Positions 16,487 through 24,719 of a DNA stretch of 64,000 nucleotides are shown here, in pieces. The position numbers and the translations under genes were made by a program. The DNA comes from Persicirhabdus sediminis. Its GTDB lineage: Bacteria; Verrucomicrobiota; Verrucomicrobiia; Verrucomicrobiales; Akkermansiaceae. Within the stretch, counting starts at the first letter, position 1. Every line of letters begins with the position of its first letter. The notes under the pieces were generated by a model. It did no database searches and had not been told where the DNA came from. It saw only the letters and a list, made by a program, of their open reading frames with translations. The stretch spans positions 124,001-188,000 of the forward strand of contig NZ_JAENIM010000039.1 of NCBI RefSeq assembly GCF_016595495.1, given 5' to 3'.

Positions 16487-18904
16487 TTATTGAATCATGC
16501 TAGTTACTAGTCTGTAAAAGCGTACTGGTGAGTTGTTGTCTTCCTCAATGCAGTAGCTGGCGACGCCATTTTCGTTGGTGATTTCGTGCACCGTAGCGCT
16601 GCCTGTCCAGTTGCCGTTGCCGTCTTTTTGTGAAAGGGTAACCCAATCGTTAGGATCCATGCTTGAGCTAGCTTCTACGCTGTAGCGAACGTCATCTGGT
16701 GCACTGCTAGGCAGTGAGAGCAGCATGCCAGCGGTGTCTCCTTGGTTGATTGCTGAGCAGAATCCATTATGGCCTAACTCGGTATTATCTGAGCCGAGGG
16801 CATATTCGAGCAGGTTGTTGAGGCCGTCTGCGTCAGCGTCGCCGTTAGGGTCTTGCTGAGCGAGCAGCTGGGCTTCGTTGTAGTCGATGGTCACATTGAT
16901 TTCACTGTAGCTGCTAGCGTCTTCGTTGCTGCCAGTTAGGCGGATAGTGTAGTTACCAGATGTTGGGAAAACCATTTCTGTGCTGGTTTGCGCAGGATCA
17001 TCGATTTCTACGTTTACACCAGCTGGAGCGGCTACTACTGACCAGCTAGCGCTGAGTGAGCCAGTACCATTGACTTCACCTTCAAACTGCAACACGTTCT
17101 GGTCGGCAGTGACAGCTGGCTCGGTACTTGGTGAGATGATAGCTACCTGAGGAGCTGGCAATGTTGGCGGGCCAGCGATGGTGGCTGAGATGTTATAATT
17201 ACCCAGGCTTGAGTAGCTGGTGAATCCAGTGCTGGCGGTCCCTTGTGAGCCAGCGATAACGTGTAGGTAGTAATCGCCCTGGTCGAGTTCCATGTTGATG
17301 CTGGCATTGAAGCTTGTGGTTGGGTTAGCGCTAGCGATGAGTGACCCAGCTGCATTGTAGAGCTCAATTTTCACATCGAGCATGCTTTTGTAGTCAGCTT
17401 GGTTCACGGTGATGTTAGTAGAGCCAGCTGCAGTGCTGAATGAGAAAACATCACGGTCGCTAGATTTGTGAATGAGTCCAGTCTGGCTGAGGTTAGTAGC
17501 TGAGTTAATGATCAACTCGCTAGCGTTAGAGTTAGTATTGCCGAAGTCATCGCTGCGGTAACCAAATCCATTGTTGGAGCCACTGATGATAGCGAGGTCA
17601 TCTTGAGTATTGGTAGAGCCAGTGTATTCACCTTTGCTCCACTGAACGAGTGGATCGTAATAACCGATGCCCATGATTGGAGCCCAGTCGCCATGACCTT
17701 GATAGTAGGTGGTGGTTCCTTTACCATCGTGTGATAGGCCGAGTGTGTGACCAGATTCGTGAGTCACGGTTTCAACGATGTAGGCAGCATTATTGTACAA
17801 ATGGTTAGTGAAGACAAATGTTGGGGTGTCAGATGCTGAGTAGTACGAGCTGCTGAATGAATTTACATAGGCGGTACCAGCTGCGCCACTGAGTGTGCCA
17901 CCCGATCCGTAGAATGTGTTCGCTGGGGTAAGAACGACGCGGATACGGCGAGTCGCTGGAGCTGCTAGGAAAGCAGCTTCTTCGGTGGTGACGTTGACAT
18001 TAAATGGAGCGTAACGAGCGGAAACACCCTTCCAGATAGAAGTGATCTGGCTGCTGCTGAGTTTGCTAGTAGCAGCGTCTACAACGATGTCATTGCCGCT
18101 GTTATACGAGCTGTTCCAGATGGTGCCTGAAACTCGCTGACCGTCGAAATCCAGATAGATACACGCGCTGGCTGTTGGCTGGCTGTTGAGCACTGGCACA
18201 ATGCCCTGGGCATCTTCTGGTGATTCTGAGTCGGCTGGAGCTGTAGCATCGCTAGCTTGTTCAGCTGGCTGGGTCATGCCCAAAGTGACTATTTCTGGGT
18301 CCTCAGAGGTCTGAGCACAAAAGAGTGAAGTTGCTGCCACTGGTGTCAGCTGGTAATTTTGCTGATCGAGTTGTTCCAGCTGATAGGCGAGAGCTGAGTT
18401 TTGATTCACCAAGGTACCGGCGATCTGTTGCTCACGCTGGTTGATGTGCATGGTCAGAATGCCCTGAATGGCATTGCTCTCAGCTGTGAGGTCGATGGCG
18501 ACTGTTGACCATTCTTCACCGTGTTCAGCGAGCATGGTAGTGGTGCCAGTGAGTTTCTGGCCGGTAGCTAGCTGGATGCTAGCGCTATCGCCACGTTGCA
18601 GCTGGAATAATGATTTCAGCTCATTCGCTGAGATTTCCGCTGATGCTGCGGCTTGAACGATGGGTGAGGTGTGTTGGGCACATGGGCAATCAGAAGCATG
18701 AGCAGGGCGCTTGCTAGCGGCTGCGGTGTCTGAGTTCTGAGTGCGCTGCTTTTCAGCCAATGATGCATGTGGCTGACCGACTGGTGACATCTTGCTAATC
18801 TCAGCCTTCTTGGGGGTGGAATATTCGTTTGGTTTTTCTGATGCGAAAAACCAAGCGGATGCTCCAACGAGGCCAAAACTCGCAAGGAGTTTTGCAGTAT
18901 TCAT
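16487..18904 (-). CDS. Secreted zinc metalloprotease with PPC and PKD-like domains
   Basis: 805 residues. An N-terminal membrane or signal segment (about 4-21), then a Cys-containing propeptide-like region to about 235. The catalytic domain (about 245-440) has HESGHTLGLSH at 382-392, the HExxHxxGxxH metzincin zinc site, and a nearby IMGIGYY as a possible Met-turn. A PPC domain follows (about 455-560: SQTGLIHKSSDRDVFSF), then a PKD/Ig-like domain (about 590-680). The tail carries DPNGDADADGLNNLLEYALG, a Ca-binding-like motif common at C-termini of verrucomicrobial secreted proteins. It probably degrades protein outside the cytoplasm. Exact peptidase family (M10/M12/M43-like) is unresolved. Confidence 0.85.
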   Translation of the reverse strand: MNTAKLLASFGLVGASAWFFASEKPNEYSTPKKAEISKMSPVGQPHASLAEKQRTQNSDTAAASKRPAHASDCPCAQHTSPIVQAAASAEISANELKSLFQLQRGDSASIQLATGQKLTGTTTMLAEHGEEWSTVAIDLTAESNAIQGILTMHINQREQQIAGTLVNQNSALAYQLEQLDQQNYQLTPVAATSLFCAQTSEDPEIVTLGMTQPAEQASDATAPADSESPEDAQGIVPVLNSQPTASACIYLDFDGQRVSGTIWNSSYNSGNDIVVDAATSKLSSSQITSIWKGVSARYAPFNVNVTTEEAAFLAAPATRRIRVVLTPANTFYGSGGTLSGAAGTAYVNSFSSSYYSASDTPTFVFTNHLYNNAAYIVETVTHESGHTLGLSHDGKGTTTYYQGHGDWAPIMGIGYYDPLVQWSKGEYTGSTNTQDDLAIISGSNNGFGYRSDDFGNTNSNASELIINSATNLSQTGLIHKSSDRDVFSFSTAAGSTNITVNQADYKSMLDVKIELYNAAGSLIASANPTTSFNASINMELDQGDYYLHVIAGSQGTASTGFTSYSSLGNYNISATIAGPPTLPAPQVAIISPSTEPAVTADQNVLQFEGEVNGTGSLSASWSVVAAPAGVNVEIDDPAQTSTEMVFPTSGNYTIRLTGSNEDASSYSEINVTIDYNEAQLLAQQDPNGDADADGLNNLLEYALGSDNTELGHNGFCSAINQGDTAGMLLSLPSSAPDDVRYSVEASSSMDPNDWVTLSQKDGNGNWTGSATVHEITNENGVASYCIEEDNNSPVRFYRLVTSMIQ

Positions 18905-19141
18905 TTATGTTGTGTTTGTGTTTTTGGAGGTCGTTTATTGTAAGGGGGTTACAGGGTGATGTGGGTATAATGCAATCTGTATCACAAATCGCAAATGGCG
19001 GAATTTGATCGGGTGTTTAAATTTGGCGGTGCGGCAAAACACCTGTTTTCAGTTAATTGAAATTTTTTTGTGAGCATGTCGATTCACAGATTTGCAGCTT
19101 TTAAGCTTGTGAGTTTAAGCAATCTTAAGGACTTTTTTAAT

Positions 19142-20482
19142 ATGACAGAACCACTGGAAAAGTTTTTTGAATTTTTGCGCTTCGCAAGCATCTCAACCGA
19201 CCCTGAATACGCTAAAGACGTAAGAAACTGCGCGGACTGGCTGGTTTCTCATTTACAAGGCATTGGGTTGAAAACTGAGCTGCACGAGACGGCTGGGCAC
19301 CCGCTAGTGGTGGCGAGAAACGAGCACGTTGAGGGCAAAAAGACGGTGCTGATTTACGGTCACTATGACGTCCAGCCAGTCGACCCGGTTGAGCTGTGGG
19401 ATTCACCACCATTTGAGCCAGAAATCCGTGACGGCAAGATCTGGGCGCGTGGCTCGACTGATAACAAAGGGCAAATGTTTGCACACATCTGTGGTGTGGA
19501 AGAAATGCTCAAGCGCGACGGCGAGCTGCCAGTGAATTTGATCTTTCTCTTCGAGGGGGAAGAGGAAGTGGGTAGCCAGAATTTGAAGCCATTTTTAGAG
19601 CAGCATAAAGACGAGCTGGCCTGCGATATCATTGCCGTTTCAGATACTGGAATGGTGGCGCAAGGGGTGCCAACGATGGGCTACGGATTGCGTGGCATTG
19701 CTGCTTGTGAGGTGATTTTGAAAGGGCCAAGCGGCGACCTGCACTCAGGTGTGTATGGCGGCGCAGTGGCCAATCCAGCTACGGCGGTGGCCCAGCTGGT
19801 GGCTACTTTGCACGAAGAATATGGCAAAGTGGCGGTGGAAGGGTTTTACGATCACGTGCGCCCGCTGGAAGAGTGGGAGCGCGAAATGTGGGCGAAGGTG
19901 CCCAATACTAGCGACGATGACATTCGCCAACAAACTGGCGCGGCTGAAGTATACGGCGAAGCTGGCTACAGCTCTGCTGAGCGGCTGTGGGCGAGACCTA
20001 CGGCTGAGGTCAATGGCATTGGCGGCGGCTATCAAGGTGAGGGGACAAAAACTGTGCTGCCTGCTGAAGCTTTTGCAAAACTTACATTCCGCCTCGTTCC
20101 CGACCAAGATCCAGCTGACATCATGCAGAAGGTGAAAAGCCATCTCGAGCGCCACCTGCCAGCTGGCGTGGAGATGGAGTTGGAGATCGGTCACGACGGT
20201 AAAGCCTATTATTGCGATCCTCATTCACCATACGGACAGGCGGCCCAGCGCGCGCTCAAGCAGGCCTTTGGCGCCGATCCCGTGCTCATCCGCGAGGGCG
20301 GCAGCATTCCTATCATTCAGGATATGAAAGAAATCCTCGGTGTGGATACATTGATGCTCGGGCTGGCGCTGCCAGATTGCCAAATCCACGCTCCCAACGA
20401 GAATTTCTACGTTGAGAACTTCGAGGCTGGCATACGTCTGAATCAAGAACTGCTTAGACAAATTGGCAGTAGCGAAAATTAG
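19142..20482 (+). CDS. M20 family dipeptidase/deacylase
   Basis: 446 residues from ATG 19142, where AAGGA sits 11 bases upstream; an in-frame start at 19070 would add a non-homologous leader. M20 motifs: VLIYGHYDVQPV (metal His, catalytic Asp), ARGSTDNKGQ (bridging Asp), LFEGEEEVGS (catalytic Glu and metal Glu), the lid domain with SGDLHSGVYGGAV, and a late metal His in CQIHAPNENF. This matches cytosolic nonspecific dipeptidase/carnosinase-type M20 enzymes. Likely cytoplasmic peptide or acyl-amino-acid hydrolysis; the substrate cannot be read from sequence. Confidence 0.93.
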   Translation: MTEPLEKFFEFLRFASISTDPEYAKDVRNCADWLVSHLQGIGLKTELHETAGHPLVVARNEHVEGKKTVLIYGHYDVQPVDPVELWDSPPFEPEIRDGKIWARGSTDNKGQMFAHICGVEEMLKRDGELPVNLIFLFEGEEEVGSQNLKPFLEQHKDELACDIIAVSDTGMVAQGVPTMGYGLRGIAACEVILKGPSGDLHSGVYGGAVANPATAVAQLVATLHEEYGKVAVEGFYDHVRPLEEWEREMWAKVPNTSDDDIRQQTGAAEVYGEAGYSSAERLWARPTAEVNGIGGGYQGEGTKTVLPAEAFAKLTFRLVPDQDPADIMQKVKSHLERHLPAGVEMELEIGHDGKAYYCDPHSPYGQAAQRALKQAFGADPVLIREGGSIPIIQDMKEILGVDTLMLGLALPDCQIHAPNENFYVENFEAGIRLNQELLRQIGSSEN

Positions 20483-20555
20483 GCGTACAATTACGTAATG
20501 ATGGGAATTTTCTTACAGGACTTTAGAAAAAATCTGCCAACTAGCTTGCCATGAG

Positions 20556-20607
20556 CAATCATTTAGGCATGATGCGCAATCATAATAATACGATCATAGC
20601 ATGATGC
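20556..20607 (+). repeat. Two pairs of short direct repeats upstream of the TPR gene
   Basis: CAATCAT occurs at 20556 and 20577 (21 bases apart) and GCATGATGC at 20567 and 20599 (32 bases apart). The spacings are close to two and three helical turns, as in tandem regulator sites. No protein is assigned. Confidence 0.35.
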
Positions 20608-20650
20608 TTGATCCATACATACACACCTCCTTCACATATACGACATCTCC

Positions 20651-22039
20651 ATGACTGAACAGATTGTAGAAATCGACGAAAATGCATTGGACGCAGCCAC
20701 AAAAGATTTGTGGTTAAGAGTGCTTAGCGCAGTAGAGATCAATAACCACGAGTTTGCGATCCACCTCTGCCAAGCCGTTCTTAAAGCCGCTCCAGGCTTC
20801 CTGATGGCTCGCAAAATGGCGCGCCGTACAGCAGTAGCTGCCGGTGCCGGCGCTAAGAAAAAGAAAGGTCTCTTCGGTGGCGGCGGCGTTTCCAGCATGA
20901 AAATTAATGGCTGGATTAAAAAGAACCCGCTAGAAGCTCTGGAGCTCATCGAAAAGGAGCTGGAGTCAGATCCGTATGACTCAAACCTCAACGACGGACT
21001 GTTTGAGTGTGCTTGCGTTCTCGCGATGCCTGAAACAGCTGCTTTTGCTCTGGAAACTATCCGCACAGGTGCACCAGAAAATACCAAACTCCTTCATAAA
21101 CTCGCTGAATTCTACCTGTCGCGTGACGAACCAGCCAGTGCTGCAGATGTTTATACGACAATTTGCAAACAAGACCCAACTGACTCCTATGCGCTGAAGG
21201 GATCCAAGGATGCTACCGCACGCGCTTCCATGAAAAAGGATAACTGGGAGAGCAAAGATTCTCTGGCTAGCGTCAAAGAGTCTGCTCCAGGTGAAGATTC
21301 AGCTGAACTCGAGCAGGGCATGACGCGCGAGCAGATGGATGCCAAAATGGCACAACTGCTGGGTATCTACGCTCAAGATCAAAATAACCTCAAGGTGGTT
21401 AAGCAAATTGGCGACCTCTACGAGATGATGGAAGATTGGGCAAATTGTCACGCCTACTTCAGCTGGGCATACGAGCTGAGCAATAGTGACGTGGCTCTGA
21501 AAGATAAAGCCGATCACGCTAAGGATAAGTTAGTGGCCGCTCAGCTTGATCAACTCAAGCAAGCACTCGCCGCTGATCCTGACAATGCTGAGCTACAAGC
21601 TCAGTACGAGGCCGCTCAAGCTGAGAGCATTGAGGTGACACTTCGCGAAGCGCAAGCTCGTGTTGACAGCAACCCAACCGATCCACACCTGCGCTACGAG
21701 CTCGGATTAGCATTCTACAATGCTGGCGATTTCTCTGCAGCTATTCCTCACCTGCAGCAGGCGACGCGTAACCCACACATTCGTACGAAAGTGCTTCTGC
21801 TTCTGGCGAAGACATTCCGCGAAAAAGGCATGCGCGACCTCGCGATCAAGCAGCTTGAAGATGCGCTTGCTGATCTCGTGGCAATGGACAGCACCAAAAA
21901 ACAAGTACTCTACGAAAAAGGCCTCATCCATGCTGATATGGAGGACGATATAAATGCGCTCGGCTGCTTCAAAGAAATTTACGAAGTGGACTACGGCTAC
22001 CGTGACGTTGCTCAGCGTGTTGAGCAATCATACAGCTAA
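20651..22039 (+). CDS. Tetratricopeptide-repeat protein, cytoplasmic
   Basis: 462 residues, no signal peptide. The N-terminal 60 residues are helical and end in a basic Gly-rich loop (GAGAKKKKGLFGGGGV), then a helical, TPR-like body with repeat units visible around 85-180, 230-300 and 340-455 (for example LRYELGLAFYNAGDFSAAIPHL). A charged linker lies near 190-225. Probably a scaffold or adaptor; no enzymatic motif. Direct repeats sit in its upstream region, and a strong terminator follows. Confidence 0.8.
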   Translation: MTEQIVEIDENALDAATKDLWLRVLSAVEINNHEFAIHLCQAVLKAAPGFLMARKMARRTAVAAGAGAKKKKGLFGGGGVSSMKINGWIKKNPLEALELIEKELESDPYDSNLNDGLFECACVLAMPETAAFALETIRTGAPENTKLLHKLAEFYLSRDEPASAADVYTTICKQDPTDSYALKGSKDATARASMKKDNWESKDSLASVKESAPGEDSAELEQGMTREQMDAKMAQLLGIYAQDQNNLKVVKQIGDLYEMMEDWANCHAYFSWAYELSNSDVALKDKADHAKDKLVAAQLDQLKQALAADPDNAELQAQYEAAQAESIEVTLREAQARVDSNPTDPHLRYELGLAFYNAGDFSAAIPHLQQATRNPHIRTKVLLLLAKTFREKGMRDLAIKQLEDALADLVAMDSTKKQVLYEKGLIHADMEDDINALGCFKEIYEVDYGYRDVAQRVEQSYS

Positions 22040-22060
22040 TCGATCTCAGATAGGTTAAAG

Positions 22061-22097
22061 AAAATCACCCACAGCTCGGCTGTGGGTGATTTTTTTT
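22061..22097. terminator. Bidirectional terminator between TPR and GH95 genes
   Basis: AAAATCACCCACAGC (22061-22075) pairs with GCTGTGGGTGATTTT (22079-22093). It is followed by T8 on the right and preceded by an A-rich stretch on the left, so it can act on both convergent genes. Confidence 0.85.
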
Positions 22098-22098
22098 A

Positions 22099-22127
22099 TC
22101 AGCTAGCTGGCTGAACCAGCTAGCTGA
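22099..22127. repeat. Perfect 12-bp inverted repeat containing AGCTAGCT
   Basis: TCAGCTAGCTGG (22099-22110) and CCAGCTAGCTGA (22116-22127) with a 5-base loop. It lies 17 bases past the GH95 stop and directly beside a separate terminator. It lacks a U-tract in the leftward direction, so its role is unclear. Confidence 0.6.
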
Positions 22128-22143
22128 TGATGGAGCTGGGTGA

Positions 22144-24660
22144 TTATTTCAGCTGGCTAAGTGCGTCGACGGCTTTACCTAACTCAGGAGTTAGTGTGGC
22201 AGTTTTCTCACCGCAGCGCAGGCTGAGTGATTGACCGCTTTGGCTGCGCACAATGAGTTTTGTCAGCTGGCCATCCTGCCAGGCAAAGTCTAACTCGTGA
22301 TTTCCTTTCACCCGCATGCCGCTCACTTCACCCTGTTTTTCCCAGCCAGCTGGCATGGTAGGTAGAAGAACAACTTCGCCCTCGTGGTCATGGATCAAAC
22401 ATTCCGCGATGCCACGCGCGGCACCAAAGTTGCCATCGATCTGAAATGGCGGGTGGAGGTCAAACATGTTATTGGCGATGCGTTTTGGAGTCATCAGGTT
22501 GTTCATGAGTTCGGTGAAATTTTCACCATCACCCATGCGCGCCCAAACGCATAATTTCCAGCCCATCGACCAGCCAGTGGCGCCATTGCCGCGGCGCTCC
22601 ATTGATCTGCGCACGGCTTCTACCAGCTCAGGTCTATCATTAGTGATTTCTTGGCCCGGGAAGTAGCCGTATAAGTGGCTGATGTGGCGGTGGGTTTTCT
22701 GGCCGTCCGCAAAGTCTTTATACCATTCTTGTAGCTGGCCTTCGCTGCCAATTTGCAGCGGCTGCAGCTTGGGAAGTTGCTGACGCACGGTGGTGACGAC
22801 TTCACTATCAGGTTTTGCTAGAATCTCTGTAGCGCTGAGCAAATTGGTGAAAGTTTCGCGGATGATAGACATGTCCATCGTGCAGCCAGGGCTGAGTGTG
22901 CCACGCTTTTTGCCATCGCCGTAGATGAATTGTTGTTCTGGGCTCACCCCAAAAGGAGTCAGCAGGTAGCCATCGTCACCCTCAGTTAGCCACTGGGTGA
23001 AAAACTCAGCAGCGCCTTCGAGTGCTGGATAATAATTTGCGAGAAATTCTTTATCCCCAGAGAACTGATAGTGTTCCCAAGCATGTTGGAGGTACCAGCC
23101 CGCGCCCATTGGCCAGAAGGATGCTTTGGAATCACCATCGACCGGTGCACAGCTGCGCCAAATGCTGGTATTGTGATGCATGCACCAGCCACTGTAACCA
23201 AACATTTCTTTGGCTACTTTTTCGCCATTGGCTTGGGCTTCTAAAATCGCCCGTAAAAATGGCTCGTGGCATTCAGCTAGGTTAGCTCGCTCCATGTTCC
23301 AGTAGTTCATCTCAGCGTTGATGTTATTTGTGTAACCACCATTCCATGCAGGAATCACTCGGCGGCTCCAGATGCCTTGCAGGTTGAGCGGCTGGCTGCC
23401 TTCCCGCGATCCTGCAATGGCTAGATAGCGGCTAAATTGATAGAAGAGGCTAATTAGACCGAGATCGTTATCCTTCTTGTAGTTGGCAATACGTTGGTCA
23501 GTTGGAATGCTAGATGACTTTTCCTTTGGCTCGCCGATAGAGATAGACAGGCGGTTATACAGTGCTTGGTAGTCAGCGATGTGACGTTTTTTCAGCTCAG
23601 CGTAGTTGTATTGGCTAGCGCTAGCTAACAAGTTGGCTGTGCTAGCATTGCTATCGCGCCCTTCACGGCTTGGGCTCTTGTGGATACCATTGAAGCTGGT
23701 ATCGCTGGTGAGAATTAGTGTGAGGCTGTTAGCGCCTTTAATTGTTAGCTGGTTGCCGTCAATGCCAGTAGTTCCACCTTCGGGTTGCAGTTTGATGCGT
23801 GAGCTATAAAACATCCCGCGACCGTCAACTTTGTCGGCGTAGAGGACATTTTCATTTTTGCCGTACCTCAGCTTGTAGCCGTCGTCGGATTTTTCAAAAA
23901 ATGCTGGGTACTTAAACTCGTTGCCAATCGGCCCGCGAGCGCCAGATGTGCTAAGCTTGCGGCGATACGCCTCACCTGGACCTTGGCCGTGCATGAGTAG
24001 CTCTGTAGCGTCAGCTTGCCAGCTGCTCGTTGGTTCGTGCAGCGTCTGCAGGCCAAAGCTGCCCGAGATCATCGCTGGCTTGCTGGCGGTGAAACGAACG
24101 ACGATTGCTTGATCTGGTGCGCTGGCGAAGTACTCACGCTGGTAGTCGACGCCATCGAGCTGGTAGCTGATTGTCACCACGCCAGTCTGCATATCTAGCT
24201 GTTTGCGGTAGTGGCTAACTTTGCTCAGATCTGCGCTGCCGTGGTCTAGCTGCATGTTAAGAGTGCCAATGCTAACATAGGGGGCATTGCTGCGGCCATT
24301 GAGCTTGCTGATGAGTTTATCGTTAGCGCCATAATCACCCTTTGCGATGTTAGCCTCAACCTCGCGGCGAGTTTCACGAATATCAGGGATGTAACACGCT
24401 GTTTCTGGCTCTAGAGCGTAAAAGGTATCGTGGTTGATCCACACGGCGTCATTGGCGACGTTGCCGTAAACCATGCCGCCGAGGCTGCCATTACCAATAG
24501 GGAAGGCGCGCAGCCAGCTGCTGTCGCCAGCTTTGTTGTTATTGATTGGGCTGGGCAGTGGGCCAGCTTCTTTGTCATGCCAAATGATGTGTTCGTTAGC
24601 ATGGGTGAAGGTGCTCGCACTGACTGAGAGTAGCAGCGTGTAAAATAAGCAAGACTTCAT
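22144..24660 (-). CDS. GH95 family glycoside hydrolase (alpha-L-fucosidase-like)
   Basis: 838 residues with a signal peptide (about 1-21, ending THA). Layout of GH95: an N-terminal beta-sandwich with WLRAFPIGNGSLGGMVYG and INHDTFY, a long (alpha/alpha)6 barrel containing LNLQGIWSRRVIPAWNGGYTNNINAEMNYW (shown in part by INAEMNYW), HHNTSIWRSCAPVDG, and the C-terminal NMFDLHPPFQIDGNFGA that carries catalytic-site residues. Family GH95 enzymes remove alpha-1,2-fucose by inversion; some act on alpha-L-galactose. It follows a sulfatase gene at 59 bases on the same strand, suggesting a sulfated fucose- or galactose-containing glycan as target. Probably periplasmic. Confidence 0.92.
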   Translation of the reverse strand: MKSCLFYTLLLSVSASTFTHANEHIIWHDKEAGPLPSPINNNKAGDSSWLRAFPIGNGSLGGMVYGNVANDAVWINHDTFYALEPETACYIPDIRETRREVEANIAKGDYGANDKLISKLNGRSNAPYVSIGTLNMQLDHGSADLSKVSHYRKQLDMQTGVVTISYQLDGVDYQREYFASAPDQAIVVRFTASKPAMISGSFGLQTLHEPTSSWQADATELLMHGQGPGEAYRRKLSTSGARGPIGNEFKYPAFFEKSDDGYKLRYGKNENVLYADKVDGRGMFYSSRIKLQPEGGTTGIDGNQLTIKGANSLTLILTSDTSFNGIHKSPSREGRDSNASTANLLASASQYNYAELKKRHIADYQALYNRLSISIGEPKEKSSSIPTDQRIANYKKDNDLGLISLFYQFSRYLAIAGSREGSQPLNLQGIWSRRVIPAWNGGYTNNINAEMNYWNMERANLAECHEPFLRAILEAQANGEKVAKEMFGYSGWCMHHNTSIWRSCAPVDGDSKASFWPMGAGWYLQHAWEHYQFSGDKEFLANYYPALEGAAEFFTQWLTEGDDGYLLTPFGVSPEQQFIYGDGKKRGTLSPGCTMDMSIIRETFTNLLSATEILAKPDSEVVTTVRQQLPKLQPLQIGSEGQLQEWYKDFADGQKTHRHISHLYGYFPGQEITNDRPELVEAVRRSMERRGNGATGWSMGWKLCVWARMGDGENFTELMNNLMTPKRIANNMFDLHPPFQIDGNFGAARGIAECLIHDHEGEVVLLPTMPAGWEKQGEVSGMRVKGNHELDFAWQDGQLTKLIVRSQSGQSLSLRCGEKTATLTPELGKAVDALSQLK

Positions 24661-24719
24661 GGTGATGTATGTGATTGTTTGGTTAGCATTGGCTGGAGTA
24701 GTAGCATAGCTGGCAATAA

